Notes under the pieces: generated by a model
Database searches by the model: none
Told to the model about the DNA's origin: nothing
Seen by the model: the letters and a program-made list of their open reading frames with translations, nothing else
Position numbers and translations under genes: made by a program
Source of the DNA: Limisphaera sp.
GTDB lineage: Bacteria > Verrucomicrobiota > Verrucomicrobiia > Limisphaerales > Limisphaeraceae
Direction of reading: 5' to 3'
Length of the DNA: 64,000 bases
Assembly (NCBI GenBank): GCA_025057755.1
Contig: JANWVC010000028.1
Coordinates: 1-64,000 of the forward strand
Shown here: piece by piece, positions 17,773-26,039 of the stretch
How the letters are laid out: each line of letters starts with the position of its first letter
Numbering within the stretch: the first letter of the stretch is position 1

Positions 17773-19171
17773 AAAGAACAGTTTGTTGCAAAATCGCCCA
17801 GGTTTTTCTCCGCTCCCGTTTAAAAGCGGACGGACAATGTAGCAGGCCCCGAATCTCATGCAATACCTTTTTCGGCCATGTGTTGCGCAACAGCAGGTGC
17901 GGAATCCACGTTTGGAAGGAGGCAAACCACCTCGGCCAACGGAAATGAACATAACCTTCCCAGCATCCGCTTGGCCCGACGATGCGGGCCAAAGAAGGAT
18001 TCGTCCCAAATCCAGCCCAAACTCGTCAGCGGTGCTTGAACCGAAAGAGATCGGCCCATTCGGTTCCACAGGGGCAGTCATGGCAGCATGCGACTGCTTA
18101 TCCCCAGAGGAGCCGGAAGGTTGGAGTCGAGGTCTGCTAAAATGAGGGGCAGGCCGCTTACCGTCGGCCATGACAACGGTGAATGTTCACCCTCGGCCCG
18201 GGGTAAACGGCCTGTTGAAGGTCCGGTGTGTTCGTCTCGCGACTTGGCGAAGGGCGCACTGGTCTGAATGAAGCGGGAGCTTCGTTGACGTCGGCTCCCT
18301 TTGCATGCGGGGTTTGTCCATTCGGTCTCCAGTGACCCTCAGCAGGCGCTTCTCTCTAGTTTCATGCGTTGGTAGTGGTGGGAACGACAGAACGAACGAG
18401 CGGAAGCGCGGCTCTCCTGCAGCGCGAGAAGGCAAGGCCATCACCCGGGAGTCGAACCCACCTCAAGCGGAGTTCTGCTGAAGCTGGTCCCAAAAATCAG
18501 GGCTAACGCGGGCCATGGCCCCTCCACACTCTGGTTCGTGGCAAGTCCTATGATGCGCATGGCCATTCAAGGTGCTCATTCCTTGAGCAATGGATTTCGC
18601 ACTGACTGATTCCCCAAATGCAACACGAAGGACAAATGCCATGGGCCCTGCGCGTCGGTCTGCCGGCGCTGATGATGAACACCGCCCTGAGCAAAACAAG
18701 CACCCAAACAGAGCTTGCCTCCGTGAGGACGCTCTTAACCAAGGACTGCATTGAGCGCACGCAATGCACAGGCAAGTGCTGTCGGGGAGCCAAATTCCCT
18801 CCGCGACGAGATCCTCGTAAGTGAGATTCGTCGCAAACAGCCCGATGCCCGTTGGAATGGCCGCGTGTTCGGGGTCGGATATCTCGCGCTGATTTTCATA
18901 ATTCCGATGGAACGGGTGAACATGTGCGTCTGCACGTATGCGTCGTCCCATTTTTTTGGAAAAGGTGACCTTAGGGACATCGACCGATTGCAAGATGCTG
19001 CTCAAGCAAGGTTGGCTTTAATTGCCTTTCATGGGTGCATTTCATGATCGTGTGGCAGGGGACAAAATGGTGGGGGCAGCGCATGTGGTTACCAACCTTT
19101 TTTGCGCTCACCCTCGAGGCGTGAGAGAATTCGACCGTGGGAAGTGTTTCTGTGGCGTTGCTGGAGGCAGA
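17773..19171. other. 1.4 kb gene-poor region upstream of the S10 operon
   Basis: This must contain the S10 operon promoter (minus strand) and the trpA promoter (plus strand), but I find no convincing gene. The longest frame is on the minus strand at 18463-19005 (180 residues); it has no domain, several Cys-rich and Ser-rich segments and no ribosome-binding site. The sequence is less GC-rich than its surroundings in places. No SRP RNA, RNase P RNA, tmRNA or tRNA signature was recognised. A T-arm-like string at about 18440-18465 does not fold into a tRNA. Confidence 0.5.
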
Positions 19172-19195
19172 ATGCAGGATATCCTGCGGCGGAGC

Positions 19196-19996
19196 ATGAA
19201 CCGAATTGTCGAGCGTTTCAAACAATTGCGCGCTGCCGGGCAAAAAGGGCTGATTGCCTACATAGGAGCCGGCGACCCGGATCTGACCGCCACGCGCGAT
19301 CTGGCGCTGGCGTTCGACCGTGTGGGCGTGGACATCCTTGAACTGGGCGTTCCGTTTAGCGATCCCCTGGCTGACGGGTTGGTGAATCAACTGGCAGCCC
19401 AACGCGGGCTGGCGTCGGGCACGACCCCTGCAGGTGTGTTGGAGACGGTGGCGGCAATTCGGCGAGAGTCGCAGGTTCCCATCGTTCTGTATCTCTATTT
19501 CAATCTCATGCACCGGATGGGGCCCGAGCGGTTCATCGAGCGGGCACACGCGGCTGGCGTGGATGGTTTGCTCGTGCTGGACCTGCCTCCGGACGAAGAT
19601 GAGGGCTATGAAGCAGCCATGCGTGCGGCGGGGCTTTGTCCGATTTATCTGGTGGCTCCGACGACGCCCGAGAGCCGCATGGCCGCGATCGCGCGCCGGG
19701 CCAGTGGATTCGTGTATTACATCTCCCGGGAAGGTGTCACCGGCATGCGGGATCAATTGGCGGACAACCTCAGCATGATGACAGCCCGTATCCGGGCGCA
19801 CACCGATCTGCCCATTGCAATCGGTTTCGGGATCTCCACACCAGAACAAGCGCGGGCGGCGGCGGCCTGGGGCGATGCCGTTGTAGTGGGCAGTGCCATT
19901 GTTCATCGGATCGGACAGTTGGGGCGGAGCCCAGACCTGGTCCCGCAGGTCTCAGCGTTCGTCCGCGCGTTGGTCAGAGCAGTCAAATCGGGCTAA
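19196..19996 (+). CDS. trpA: Tryptophan synthase alpha chain
   Basis: About 266 residues. Cleaves indole-3-glycerol phosphate to indole and glyceraldehyde 3-phosphate as the alpha partner of TrpB. The active-site segment is VDILELGVPFSDPLADG, containing the catalytic Glu and Asp. The phosphate-binding C-terminal motifs are IAIGFGIST and DAVVVGSAIV. The family normally begins MNRI, at 19196; an in-frame ATG at 19172 has a better Shine-Dalgarno (GGAGG at 19163-19167, four-base spacing) and would add eight residues, so the real start may be there. No other trp gene is adjacent, and it faces folC convergently with 42 bases between the stops. Confidence 0.94.
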   Translation: MNRIVERFKQLRAAGQKGLIAYIGAGDPDLTATRDLALAFDRVGVDILELGVPFSDPLADGLVNQLAAQRGLASGTTPAGVLETVAAIRRESQVPIVLYLYFNLMHRMGPERFIERAHAAGVDGLLVLDLPPDEDEGYEAAMRAAGLCPIYLVAPTTPESRMAAIARRASGFVYYISREGVTGMRDQLADNLSMMTARIRAHTDLPIAIGFGISTPEQARAAAAWGDAVVVGSAIVHRIGQLGRSPDLVPQVSAFVRALVRAVKSG

Positions 19997-20038
19997 CCAG
20001 TAGGAGGCGGCCGAAACAATGCGATCGGCAATTCCGGC

Positions 20039-21346
20039 TTACGAGGACGCAGCGCACGCGGCCGCAACTGAACTTGTCCAATTGTTCAGCTCCTTTTCGT
20101 CTCGCGAGGGGAGATCCACCAAGCCGAGACTTTCCAGCGCTTGGCCTACGAGATACAGCGATCCGGTAACGGTCACCACGGCATCGTGTTGAGAGGCCTG
20201 CAGCGCCGCTTGGAGCGAGGGTTGAACCTGGACCTGCAGGCGAGGAGCGACCTGACGACAGATCTCCGCCAGGTGTCTCGGATCGGCGCCCCGGTCGCTC
20301 GGCACCGGAACACAAAGGATGCGGCCGGCTTGCCGGGCCACGATCCGGGCTATGCCGGCCAGATCTTTATCCGCCATGACACCCAGGATGACGGTCGGAC
20401 GCACGTCAGGAAACCGTTCCTGCAATGTGGCACACAAAACTTCCATCGCCCCGACGTTGTGAGCTCCATCCAAGACCAGGAGGGTGCCACTCGGCAGCCG
20501 CACACGTTGGAAACGCCCCGGCCACCAGGTTTGTTGCAGCCCTTCCTCCAAATCCGTCTGGGTCACGGGCAGCTCCCGCATGAGGACCCGGACCGTTGCT
20601 GCTGCCAAAGCAGCGTTTCGATATTGATGCTGACCAGGAAGCGGGAGGGCCAGACGCCGAAGCCATGGTTCCTGTGTGGCTTCAGCTCCTACTACCCACA
20701 ACGGACAACCGAGCTGCAACGCCCGCGCGCGGAGAACATCCAGGGCTTCCGGCGCCTCTGCGGCAGTCAGAGCCGGAATCCCAGGCTTGAGAATGCCGGC
20801 TTTCTCCGCAGCGATCGCTGAGAGGGTGGATCCCAACCACTGTTGATGGTCATAATGAATGTTCGTGATCACACTGGCCAACGGACGGACGATGTTCGTT
20901 GCGTCCAACCGTCCTCCCATCCCGGTTTCCCAGATGACCACGTCGCAATGGTGCGCTTCGAAATGAAGCAAGGCCATGAGGGTTACCACTTCGAAAAAAG
21001 TGGGATGACGGTCCGGGGGGAACTGTTGGAGCCAGGGTTGAATGAGTTCGACCAACCGGGCCACTTCGGCTTCCGGGATCAACTGACGGTTCACCTGGAT
21101 GCGCTCGCCGAAACGCACCAAGTGCGGCGACGTAAACAAGCCCACGCGATATCCGGCACGGCGGTAGATGCTCTCGAGAAAGGCGCAGACGGACCCTTTC
21201 CCATTGGTTCCAGCCACGTGAATAAAACGCAGGCGCCGTTCCGGATGACCAGCCAACGCCGCCAACCGGCGTGGATTTTCGAGCCCGAACTTGGCTCCGT
21301 ACCATCGAAGTCCGTACAAAAAGTCGATTGCCTCACAGTACGTCAT
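20039..21346 (-). CDS. folC: Bifunctional folylpolyglutamate synthase/dihydrofolate synthase
   Basis: 435 residues from MTYCEAIDFLYGL at 21346. The Mur-ligase-type ATP site is HVAGTNGKGSV (P-loop at about 46-52), followed by GLFTSPHLVRFGERIQVN, the folate-binding and omega-loop region. VVIWETGMGGRLDATNIV, ITNIHYDHQQWLG (central domain) and LVLDGAHNVGAMEVL (C-terminal domain) complete the set. It adds glutamate to dihydropteroate and folates in the cytoplasm. The frame is open for 74 further codons upstream, but that part is not conserved. Convergent with trpA. No accD is next to it, unlike in many bacteria. Confidence 0.93.
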   Translation of the reverse strand: MTYCEAIDFLYGLRWYGAKFGLENPRRLAALAGHPERRLRFIHVAGTNGKGSVCAFLESIYRRAGYRVGLFTSPHLVRFGERIQVNRQLIPEAEVARLVELIQPWLQQFPPDRHPTFFEVVTLMALLHFEAHHCDVVIWETGMGGRLDATNIVRPLASVITNIHYDHQQWLGSTLSAIAAEKAGILKPGIPALTAAEAPEALDVLRARALQLGCPLWVVGAEATQEPWLRRLALPLPGQHQYRNAALAAATVRVLMRELPVTQTDLEEGLQQTWWPGRFQRVRLPSGTLLVLDGAHNVGAMEVLCATLQERFPDVRPTVILGVMADKDLAGIARIVARQAGRILCVPVPSDRGADPRHLAEICRQVAPRLQVQVQPSLQAALQASQHDAVVTVTGSLYLVGQALESLGLVDLPSRDEKELNNWTSSVAAACAASS

Positions 21347-21724
21347 GCGTCTCAAGTGGGTGCGCAGGAGAAACGCGTCGTGGACCGAACCGTGCCGTCG
21401 AATTACGTTCTTGGCCGGCGTCACGCGTGCAGCGCCTCTCCCGGCTTTGGAACATGAGTCAGCGGATCTCTTCTCGCAAGCGCAGTTCTCACAACCGGCG
21501 CGCGCACAACCCGCTTGAACATGGCGCTTCGCCCAGGACTGCGAAACCGATTCCCTGCTGGTGACCATCCTTCACGACAAACGGTCTGTACTATCAGCTT
21601 CGAGACAGAAAGGCTGACTCTTGGCGAAGCTGCTGCGACGCTCCAGAACGTGCAAAGGAAAACCGGCGCAAGGCGTGTGGAAGCCGGGCTTGATGCCTCT
21701 GTCTCAGCGGCTTACGATATCTCT

Positions 21725-23881
21725 ATGGGCCACTTTAGGATCCCCTCGGGGCTGGCTAGAGAATGGCGGCGCCGGCTGCGGATTCCATCCTGCATTCCGA
21801 GCCTGTGGATCTGTCGATGGAGCAGTGTGTGTTTTGTCGGCTGGGTTTTGCTGGCGTGGGTCAGTGCCTGCGCTGAAGAGCTGTGCCGGAAGATTCAGTA
21901 CCCGGCAACCTGGATCCTGGGTGGGCACGTGCTCCCGCCGCAAGTTGTGCGCTTTTCCACCAACGGCAGCCGACTTTGGACCGGCGCACCGTTGGGCGGG
22001 CTGAAACGGTGGTCATTTCCAACAGGACTTTTGGAAGAAACTTTCTGGTTTGGCCCAGTGCCTGTGCAGATTGATTTTTGCCTCGAGGAGGGCTTGGCGG
22101 CTCTGGTGTCGCGCAATGGTCAACTTCAGGTCATCGCCTGGAGCAACAATCTGACAGTAACCACTGTGAGTGTAAGAGGAACCTCATCGCCCCGATTGGC
22201 GCCCGACGGTCAGCATGTTGTGGTGGCGGATCCACTGGGTTTCTCCGCCCATACCGTTGGCTCTGTCGCACTCGGAGTTTTGCGATTATCCGACGGGACG
22301 TGGGTGGAGCCCACGATCCTCACCACCGAAGGGAACTACCAGATCGTAGAATTTTTCGATGCACAAGAGTTTCTTGCGGCAGATCCGGGTCGGTCCCTGG
22401 CCCGGTTCCGAATCGGACAACGCGCACCTCTGTGGCAACAAGCTACAGGGGTCTGGCCGGTCGCTGTGTGTCGGGCCTGGGGCACTGTTGTGGGTATGGA
22501 AGGCAATCGCCCCGTGCTCTTCGAGGCACAGACCGGAGTTCGCAGCCAAGAATTGCCGTCGTTACAAAATGCTGTGACAGCCATCGCATGTTCCGAAGGA
22601 GGTGAAGCGATGGCCTTCGCCCTCTCGGATGGAACCGTGGAAATCCGCTCTTCCCCGGGCGGCACGGTGTCAGATGTGGTACCGGCGGTGCCGGGCCGAA
22701 TCCATCTTCTGGCATGGTCACCGGACGGCGCATACTTGGTAATGGTCACCACCGAGCAGGTGTGGGTGTGGAATCGTGCAACGGGGGGGCCGGCCCGTCC
22801 GTTCACGGTGTTGGCCGGAGCCATCAGGTTGGAGGCTGGGTTGGAGGGAAAGTATCTGGTGACAAGCCAGTCGGGTGGTCAAGTTACGGCCTTAGATGCG
22901 CAAAGCGGCGTGGTACGGTGGCAACAGAGGGTCGGCTCGGCCCACAATGTGGGTGTCCTGACGCTGTCTCCAGATGAAAGATGGTTGGGCATTGGCCGGC
23001 GAGACGGTGCGTTTGAGTTGTGGAAGGCAAGCGACGGTTCTTGGGAACGAACGGTGGTTGCTTTTGGATCCTCGGGACCGCTCGTTTCTGAGGTTTCCGT
23101 AGAAGTGCTTACGTGGTCACCCGCAGGCAACGCTGTCTTGGCGGTAAATGGCAGTGGCCGATTGAAAGTGTTTTCCACTTTGGATTGGAATATAAGGGCG
23201 GAGACCATGATTCCGTCCCTTCGGTGGGCTGGATTCTCTCCGAATGGCGACGCCATTGTCGCGTCTTTGAGCAATGGAGCCCTTCACATGTTGTCGGCAG
23301 CGACGATGGAATCGCTTTACGAGATCGCCGAAGCGTCGCTCCTGGGATTTCGCGCTCACGGCACTCAGGTGGTCACCCTTCACCGTTCAAGCCCGCCCAC
23401 TCGTGTGGATGTGTGGGATCTCGTGACGGGAGGCCATTTACATGGCGTCGAACTTCCTGTGAATCGGAGGACCGCCGCCCTGAGCTCGGACGGACAAGTG
23501 ATTTTGGTCTCTGATTTGGACGGTCGCTTCAGCGCGTGGGAGCTTCGGACCGGGCGATGTTTGGGCTGGTTTCAAGGAGCCATGGCCGTGCCGTTGAATC
23601 AAATGCGGCTGCACGAACGCACCGACGGTATTTCTGCTCTCCGGATGGACGGCTCCCTAGTGCGATTTGAAGCACCGCTGTTCCTTCAGGTTCAACGTGA
23701 GGAAGACTCGCTGGTGTTTGAAGCCATGGGTCGAGCCGGTCCGTTTCGGCTCGAACACACGCCAGCCGGGCTGTCTGCGTGGCAACCAACCGGTCACACA
23801 TTCGCGTCCCGGCTACGTCTTTCATTACGAGACCAGTCGGCTGGTTGGTTTCGAGTCCGAGTGCCGGAGCCTGTCCAATGA
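21725..23881 (+). CDS. Secreted WD40/YVTN-like beta-propeller protein
   Basis: About 718 residues from the ATG at 21725, which places an Arg-rich segment and hydrophobic stretch (SVCFVGWVLLAWVSACA) at the N-terminus as a signal peptide. The body is built of repeated propeller blades with phrases such as VRFSTNGSRLW, LAWSPDGAYLVMV, LTLSPDERWLGIGRRDG, LTWSPAGNAVLAV and ALSSDGQVILVSDLDG. These lie roughly 40-60 residues apart, so two propellers are possible. The C-terminus (FASRLRLSLRDQSAGWFRVRV) looks like the end of the beta module shared by other exported proteins here. No enzyme motif is seen. Probably a periplasmic or surface binding scaffold; ligand unknown. Confidence 0.65.
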   Translation: MGHFRIPSGLAREWRRRLRIPSCIPSLWICRWSSVCFVGWVLLAWVSACAEELCRKIQYPATWILGGHVLPPQVVRFSTNGSRLWTGAPLGGLKRWSFPTGLLEETFWFGPVPVQIDFCLEEGLAALVSRNGQLQVIAWSNNLTVTTVSVRGTSSPRLAPDGQHVVVADPLGFSAHTVGSVALGVLRLSDGTWVEPTILTTEGNYQIVEFFDAQEFLAADPGRSLARFRIGQRAPLWQQATGVWPVAVCRAWGTVVGMEGNRPVLFEAQTGVRSQELPSLQNAVTAIACSEGGEAMAFALSDGTVEIRSSPGGTVSDVVPAVPGRIHLLAWSPDGAYLVMVTTEQVWVWNRATGGPARPFTVLAGAIRLEAGLEGKYLVTSQSGGQVTALDAQSGVVRWQQRVGSAHNVGVLTLSPDERWLGIGRRDGAFELWKASDGSWERTVVAFGSSGPLVSEVSVEVLTWSPAGNAVLAVNGSGRLKVFSTLDWNIRAETMIPSLRWAGFSPNGDAIVASLSNGALHMLSAATMESLYEIAEASLLGFRAHGTQVVTLHRSSPPTRVDVWDLVTGGHLHGVELPVNRRTAALSSDGQVILVSDLDGRFSAWELRTGRCLGWFQGAMAVPLNQMRLHERTDGISALRMDGSLVRFEAPLFLQVQREEDSLVFEAMGRAGPFRLEHTPAGLSAWQPTGHTFASRLRLSLRDQSAGWFRVRVPEPVQ

Positions 23882-24066
23882 TCAAACAAGGATCAGGGCC
23901 GTTCGACCACCAATGGGCCGCTCTCAGTCTCGATCTGCCCTGGGCCGATCTAAAAGAGGGACGTAGCTCCCTCCGTGGGCAGGCAACGTTGGACTCCTCA
24001 AATAGCGTGTAACCAAATGGGGCCAGATGGATCGATCTTTTGTGAAGAGAAGGAACCAAGGTCGTT

Positions 24067-24426
24067 ATGAGTGCAGTACAAGAACTGAATGAATTCGAGT
24101 TTGACAACGAGGTGCTGGCATCGGGCCGACCGGTTCTCGTAGACTTTTATGCCCCTTGGTGCGGTCCGTGCCGGGTCTTGGCGCCGATTCTGGATCGGCT
24201 GGCGGCCGAATGGTCCGACCGAGTGCGTTTTGTGAAGGTGAATGTTGACGAGGCACCGGCGTTGGCCATGCGGTACCAAGTTCATGGCGTGCCCACTTTA
24301 ATGTTGTTCAGCGGTGGCCGCCCGACTAATCGGGTAGTCGGGTTAGTTTCATCCCAAGCTTTGGAACGGTGGGTAGCCCAGGCATCGTTGCAGCACATGG
24401 CCCGATCGGGTCAGGGAGGCAAATGA
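24067..24426 (+). CDS. trxA: Thioredoxin
   Basis: 119 residues with the active site APWCGPCRVLAP (Cys32, Cys35), the buried acidic residue in VDFYAP, and the cis-proline loop HGVPTLMLF. A cytoplasmic thiol-disulfide reductase by all signs (no signal peptide). It opens a five-gene cluster with two small membrane proteins and an RND efflux pair. The stop overlaps the next start by ATGA. A purine-rich leader with AAGG is found about seven bases before the ATG. The last 12 residues (MARSGQGGK) extend beyond the usual fold. Confidence 0.93.
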   Translation: MSAVQELNEFEFDNEVLASGRPVLVDFYAPWCGPCRVLAPILDRLAAEWSDRVRFVKVNVDEAPALAMRYQVHGVPTLMLFSGGRPTNRVVGLVSSQALERWVAQASLQHMARSGQGGK

Positions 24427-24599
24427 TGGGCACGATGGTCCGTATCGGTTTGGGTGTGCTGGTGGGAGGATTGCTGGGCTACGGCTGGTACAAGCTGGTC
24501 GGTTGTAGTAGTGGGGCCTGCCCCTTGACCAGTCACCCGATCGTCAGCACAGTTTATGGTGCGGCTCTGGGGGCCGTTGTGGCCTCCAGTCTCCATTGA
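24423..24599 (+). CDS. Small membrane protein, DUF6132 family
   Basis: 58 residues: an N-terminal transmembrane helix (IGLGVLVGGLLGYGWYKLVG), the hallmark GCSSGACPLTSHPIVST loop with two cysteines, and a second hydrophobic segment (VYGAALGAVVASSLH). This matches DUF6132 as I know it. The function is not established; the paired cysteines and thioredoxin next door suggest a redox partner in the inner membrane. The ATG overlaps the thioredoxin stop by four bases, so translation is coupled. Confidence 0.78.
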   Translation: MMGTMVRIGLGVLVGGLLGYGWYKLVGCSSGACPLTSHPIVSTVYGAALGAVVASSLH

Positions 24600-24628
24600 A
24601 TCATTAACCAAAACGGGAGGAACGATCT

Positions 24629-24892
24629 ATGGAACGCATCATTCGACGGTTTGCCGGCAGCTTTATCCTCCTGAGTTTGCTGCTGGCGCATTATCACAGC
24701 CGGTATTGGCTGTGGTTGACTGCCTTCGTCGGGCTAAACCTGCTGCAAAGCTCCTTCACAGGCTTCTGTCCGTTGGAGCGGATTCTGCAGAGGTGCGGCG
24801 TGGGCAGTGAGAAGCCAAGTTCGCAGCAGGCTGGTACGGCCGCAGCGACTCAAGCCACGGCCAAGAGCGGCGGTTCCTGCTGTTGTTCTTAA
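24629..24892 (+). CDS. DUF2892 (YgaP-like transmembrane) protein
   Basis: 87 residues. The sequence RIIRRFAGSFILLSLLLAHY, then LWLTAFVGLNLLQSSFTGFCPLERIL, is the two-helix DUF2892 domain, in which FTGFCP is the most conserved part. In YgaP the same membrane domain is fused to a rhodanese, which links this family to sulfur transfer. The C-terminus is Ala/Thr-rich and ends in a CCCS cysteine cluster, which could bind metal or take part in thiol exchange. A ribosome-binding site (GGGAGG) lies about ten bases upstream. Confidence 0.85.
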   Translation: MERIIRRFAGSFILLSLLLAHYHSRYWLWLTAFVGLNLLQSSFTGFCPLERILQRCGVGSEKPSSQQAGTAAATQATAKSGGSCCCS

Positions 24893-24902
24893 AAACAAAG
24901 TG

Positions 24903-24943
24903 ATGTTTAGGGCGGCCCGGGTCTAACCTTGGGCCGCAAAACA
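24903..24943 (+). terminator. Stem-loop between the DUF2892 gene and the efflux genes
   Basis: Inverted repeat: GCGGCCC at 24912-24918 pairs with GGGCCGC at 24931-24937, and outside this ATGTTT (24903-24908) pairs with AAACAT (about 24938-24943) across a small internal loop. No T-run follows on the plus strand, so it is more likely an mRNA-stabilising, processing or partial termination element than a strong terminator. Confidence 0.4.
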
Positions 24944-24963
24944 TTTCCATCTTTTCAAAGCCA

Positions 24964-25989
24964 ATGAGCCGCATGAGAGGTTTCTTATTGTTCATCGGAT
25001 GGGCATTGGCCGGGTGCCATCGCCCTTCTGGACCGCAACCCACGGTGGTGGCTGAACCCTTACCGGAAGCGACCGTCCGGATCCAATCGGTGGAGCGTCA
25101 TCGTCGGTGGGCCAATGAGGAGGTCGTGGGCACAGTGCGACCCAAGCTGCGAGCCGCTTTGGAGGCGAAGGTCAGCGCACGCATCGAGGAATTGCGGGTG
25201 GTGCCGGGGCAGCGGGTCCGAGCCGGGGAACTGCTGGTTCGACTGGACGACCGCGAGATTCGGGCCCGTTGGGAACAGGCTCGCGCCATGTATGAGCAGG
25301 CGGAGCGAGATTTTCGCCGACGCGAAACGCTGCTGCGCGAACAAACCATTTCACGGGCCGAATACGATGCCGCTGAAGCACAGCTTCGGGTAGCAGCGGC
25401 AGTGCTTCAAGAAGCCGAAACCCAGTTGGGGCACACGCGTTTGGTGGCGCCGTTCGACGGACTGATCACGGCAAAACACGCCGACGTGGGCGATCTGGCA
25501 GTGCCGGGCCGAGCGCTACTAGAGATTGAAGATCCTACTGCATTGCGCTTGGAGGCGGACGTTCCAGAAGCCCTCTTGGACCGGGTTCAGTTGGGTCAGA
25601 GCCTGATCGTGCGCATCCCGGCCGCTCGGCTGGAGCTGCAAGGAGTAGTCAGTGAAATCATTCCCGTGGCTGACCCCCGGACGCGCACCTTTCCGGTTAA
25701 GGTGGATCTTCCCGTGCATGCCAGTCTGCGGACAGGACAATTCGGTCGGCTGCTGATACCCGTGGCCGAAATCGAGGCCATCCGAGTGCCCGTCCGGGCA
25801 GTGCATGTCCGCGGTCAAATGGAATTAGCCTTTGTGGTGAAAGATCAGCGGGCCCAATTACGACTGGTTAAGACTGGCAAACGACTCGGTGACGAGGTGG
25901 AAGTGGTCTCTGGCCTGGTTCCAGGCGAATCTTTGATCGTGGAGACCGACCGGCCGCTGCGTGAGGGTCAGCCGGTTCGCATCCAATAA
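24964..25989 (+). CDS. RND efflux periplasmic adaptor subunit (membrane fusion lipoprotein)
   Basis: 341 residues. The signal peptide ends in a lipobox (WALAGC, Cys at residue 18), so the mature protein is a lipoprotein. The family layout is complete: barrel-sandwich half ([22 protein letters not shown]), an alpha-helical hairpin rich in Arg/Glu/Ala (about 95-150), the second lipoyl half ([23 protein letters not shown]), then beta-barrel and membrane-proximal domains. It joins the RND pump to an outer-membrane channel. No outer-membrane factor (TolC-like) gene is nearby, so one must be supplied from elsewhere. The permease gene follows after 50 bases. Confidence 0.9.
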   Translation: MSRMRGFLLFIGWALAGCHRPSGPQPTVVAEPLPEATVRIQSVERHRRWANEEVVGTVRPKLRAALEAKVSARIEELRVVPGQRVRAGELLVRLDDREIRARWEQARAMYEQAERDFRRRETLLREQTISRAEYDAAEAQLRVAAAVLQEAETQLGHTRLVAPFDGLITAKHADVGDLAVPGRALLEIEDPTALRLEADVPEALLDRVQLGQSLIVRIPAARLELQGVVSEIIPVADPRTRTFPVKVDLPVHASLRTGQFGRLLIPVAEIEAIRVPVRAVHVRGQMELAFVVKDQRAQLRLVKTGKRLGDEVEVVSGLVPGESLIVETDRPLREGQPVRIQ

Positions 25990-26039
25990 CAATCCGGGAC
26001 AGGGATTGTCTCTCCAACCCGCTGTGCAGGAGCAAGTGT

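Noticed and set aside
18437-18525. tRNA- or tmRNA-like T-arm (GGGTTCGACTCCCGGG on the minus strand) with a GGCCAT/ATGGCC outer pairing
   Set aside because: The T-stem, spacing to the outer stem and D-arm do not fit any tRNA class, and no tmRNA 5' end or tag is seen.
18463-19005. 180-codon minus-strand frame in the gene-poor region
   Set aside because: No start context, no domain, uneven composition; not enough to call a gene.
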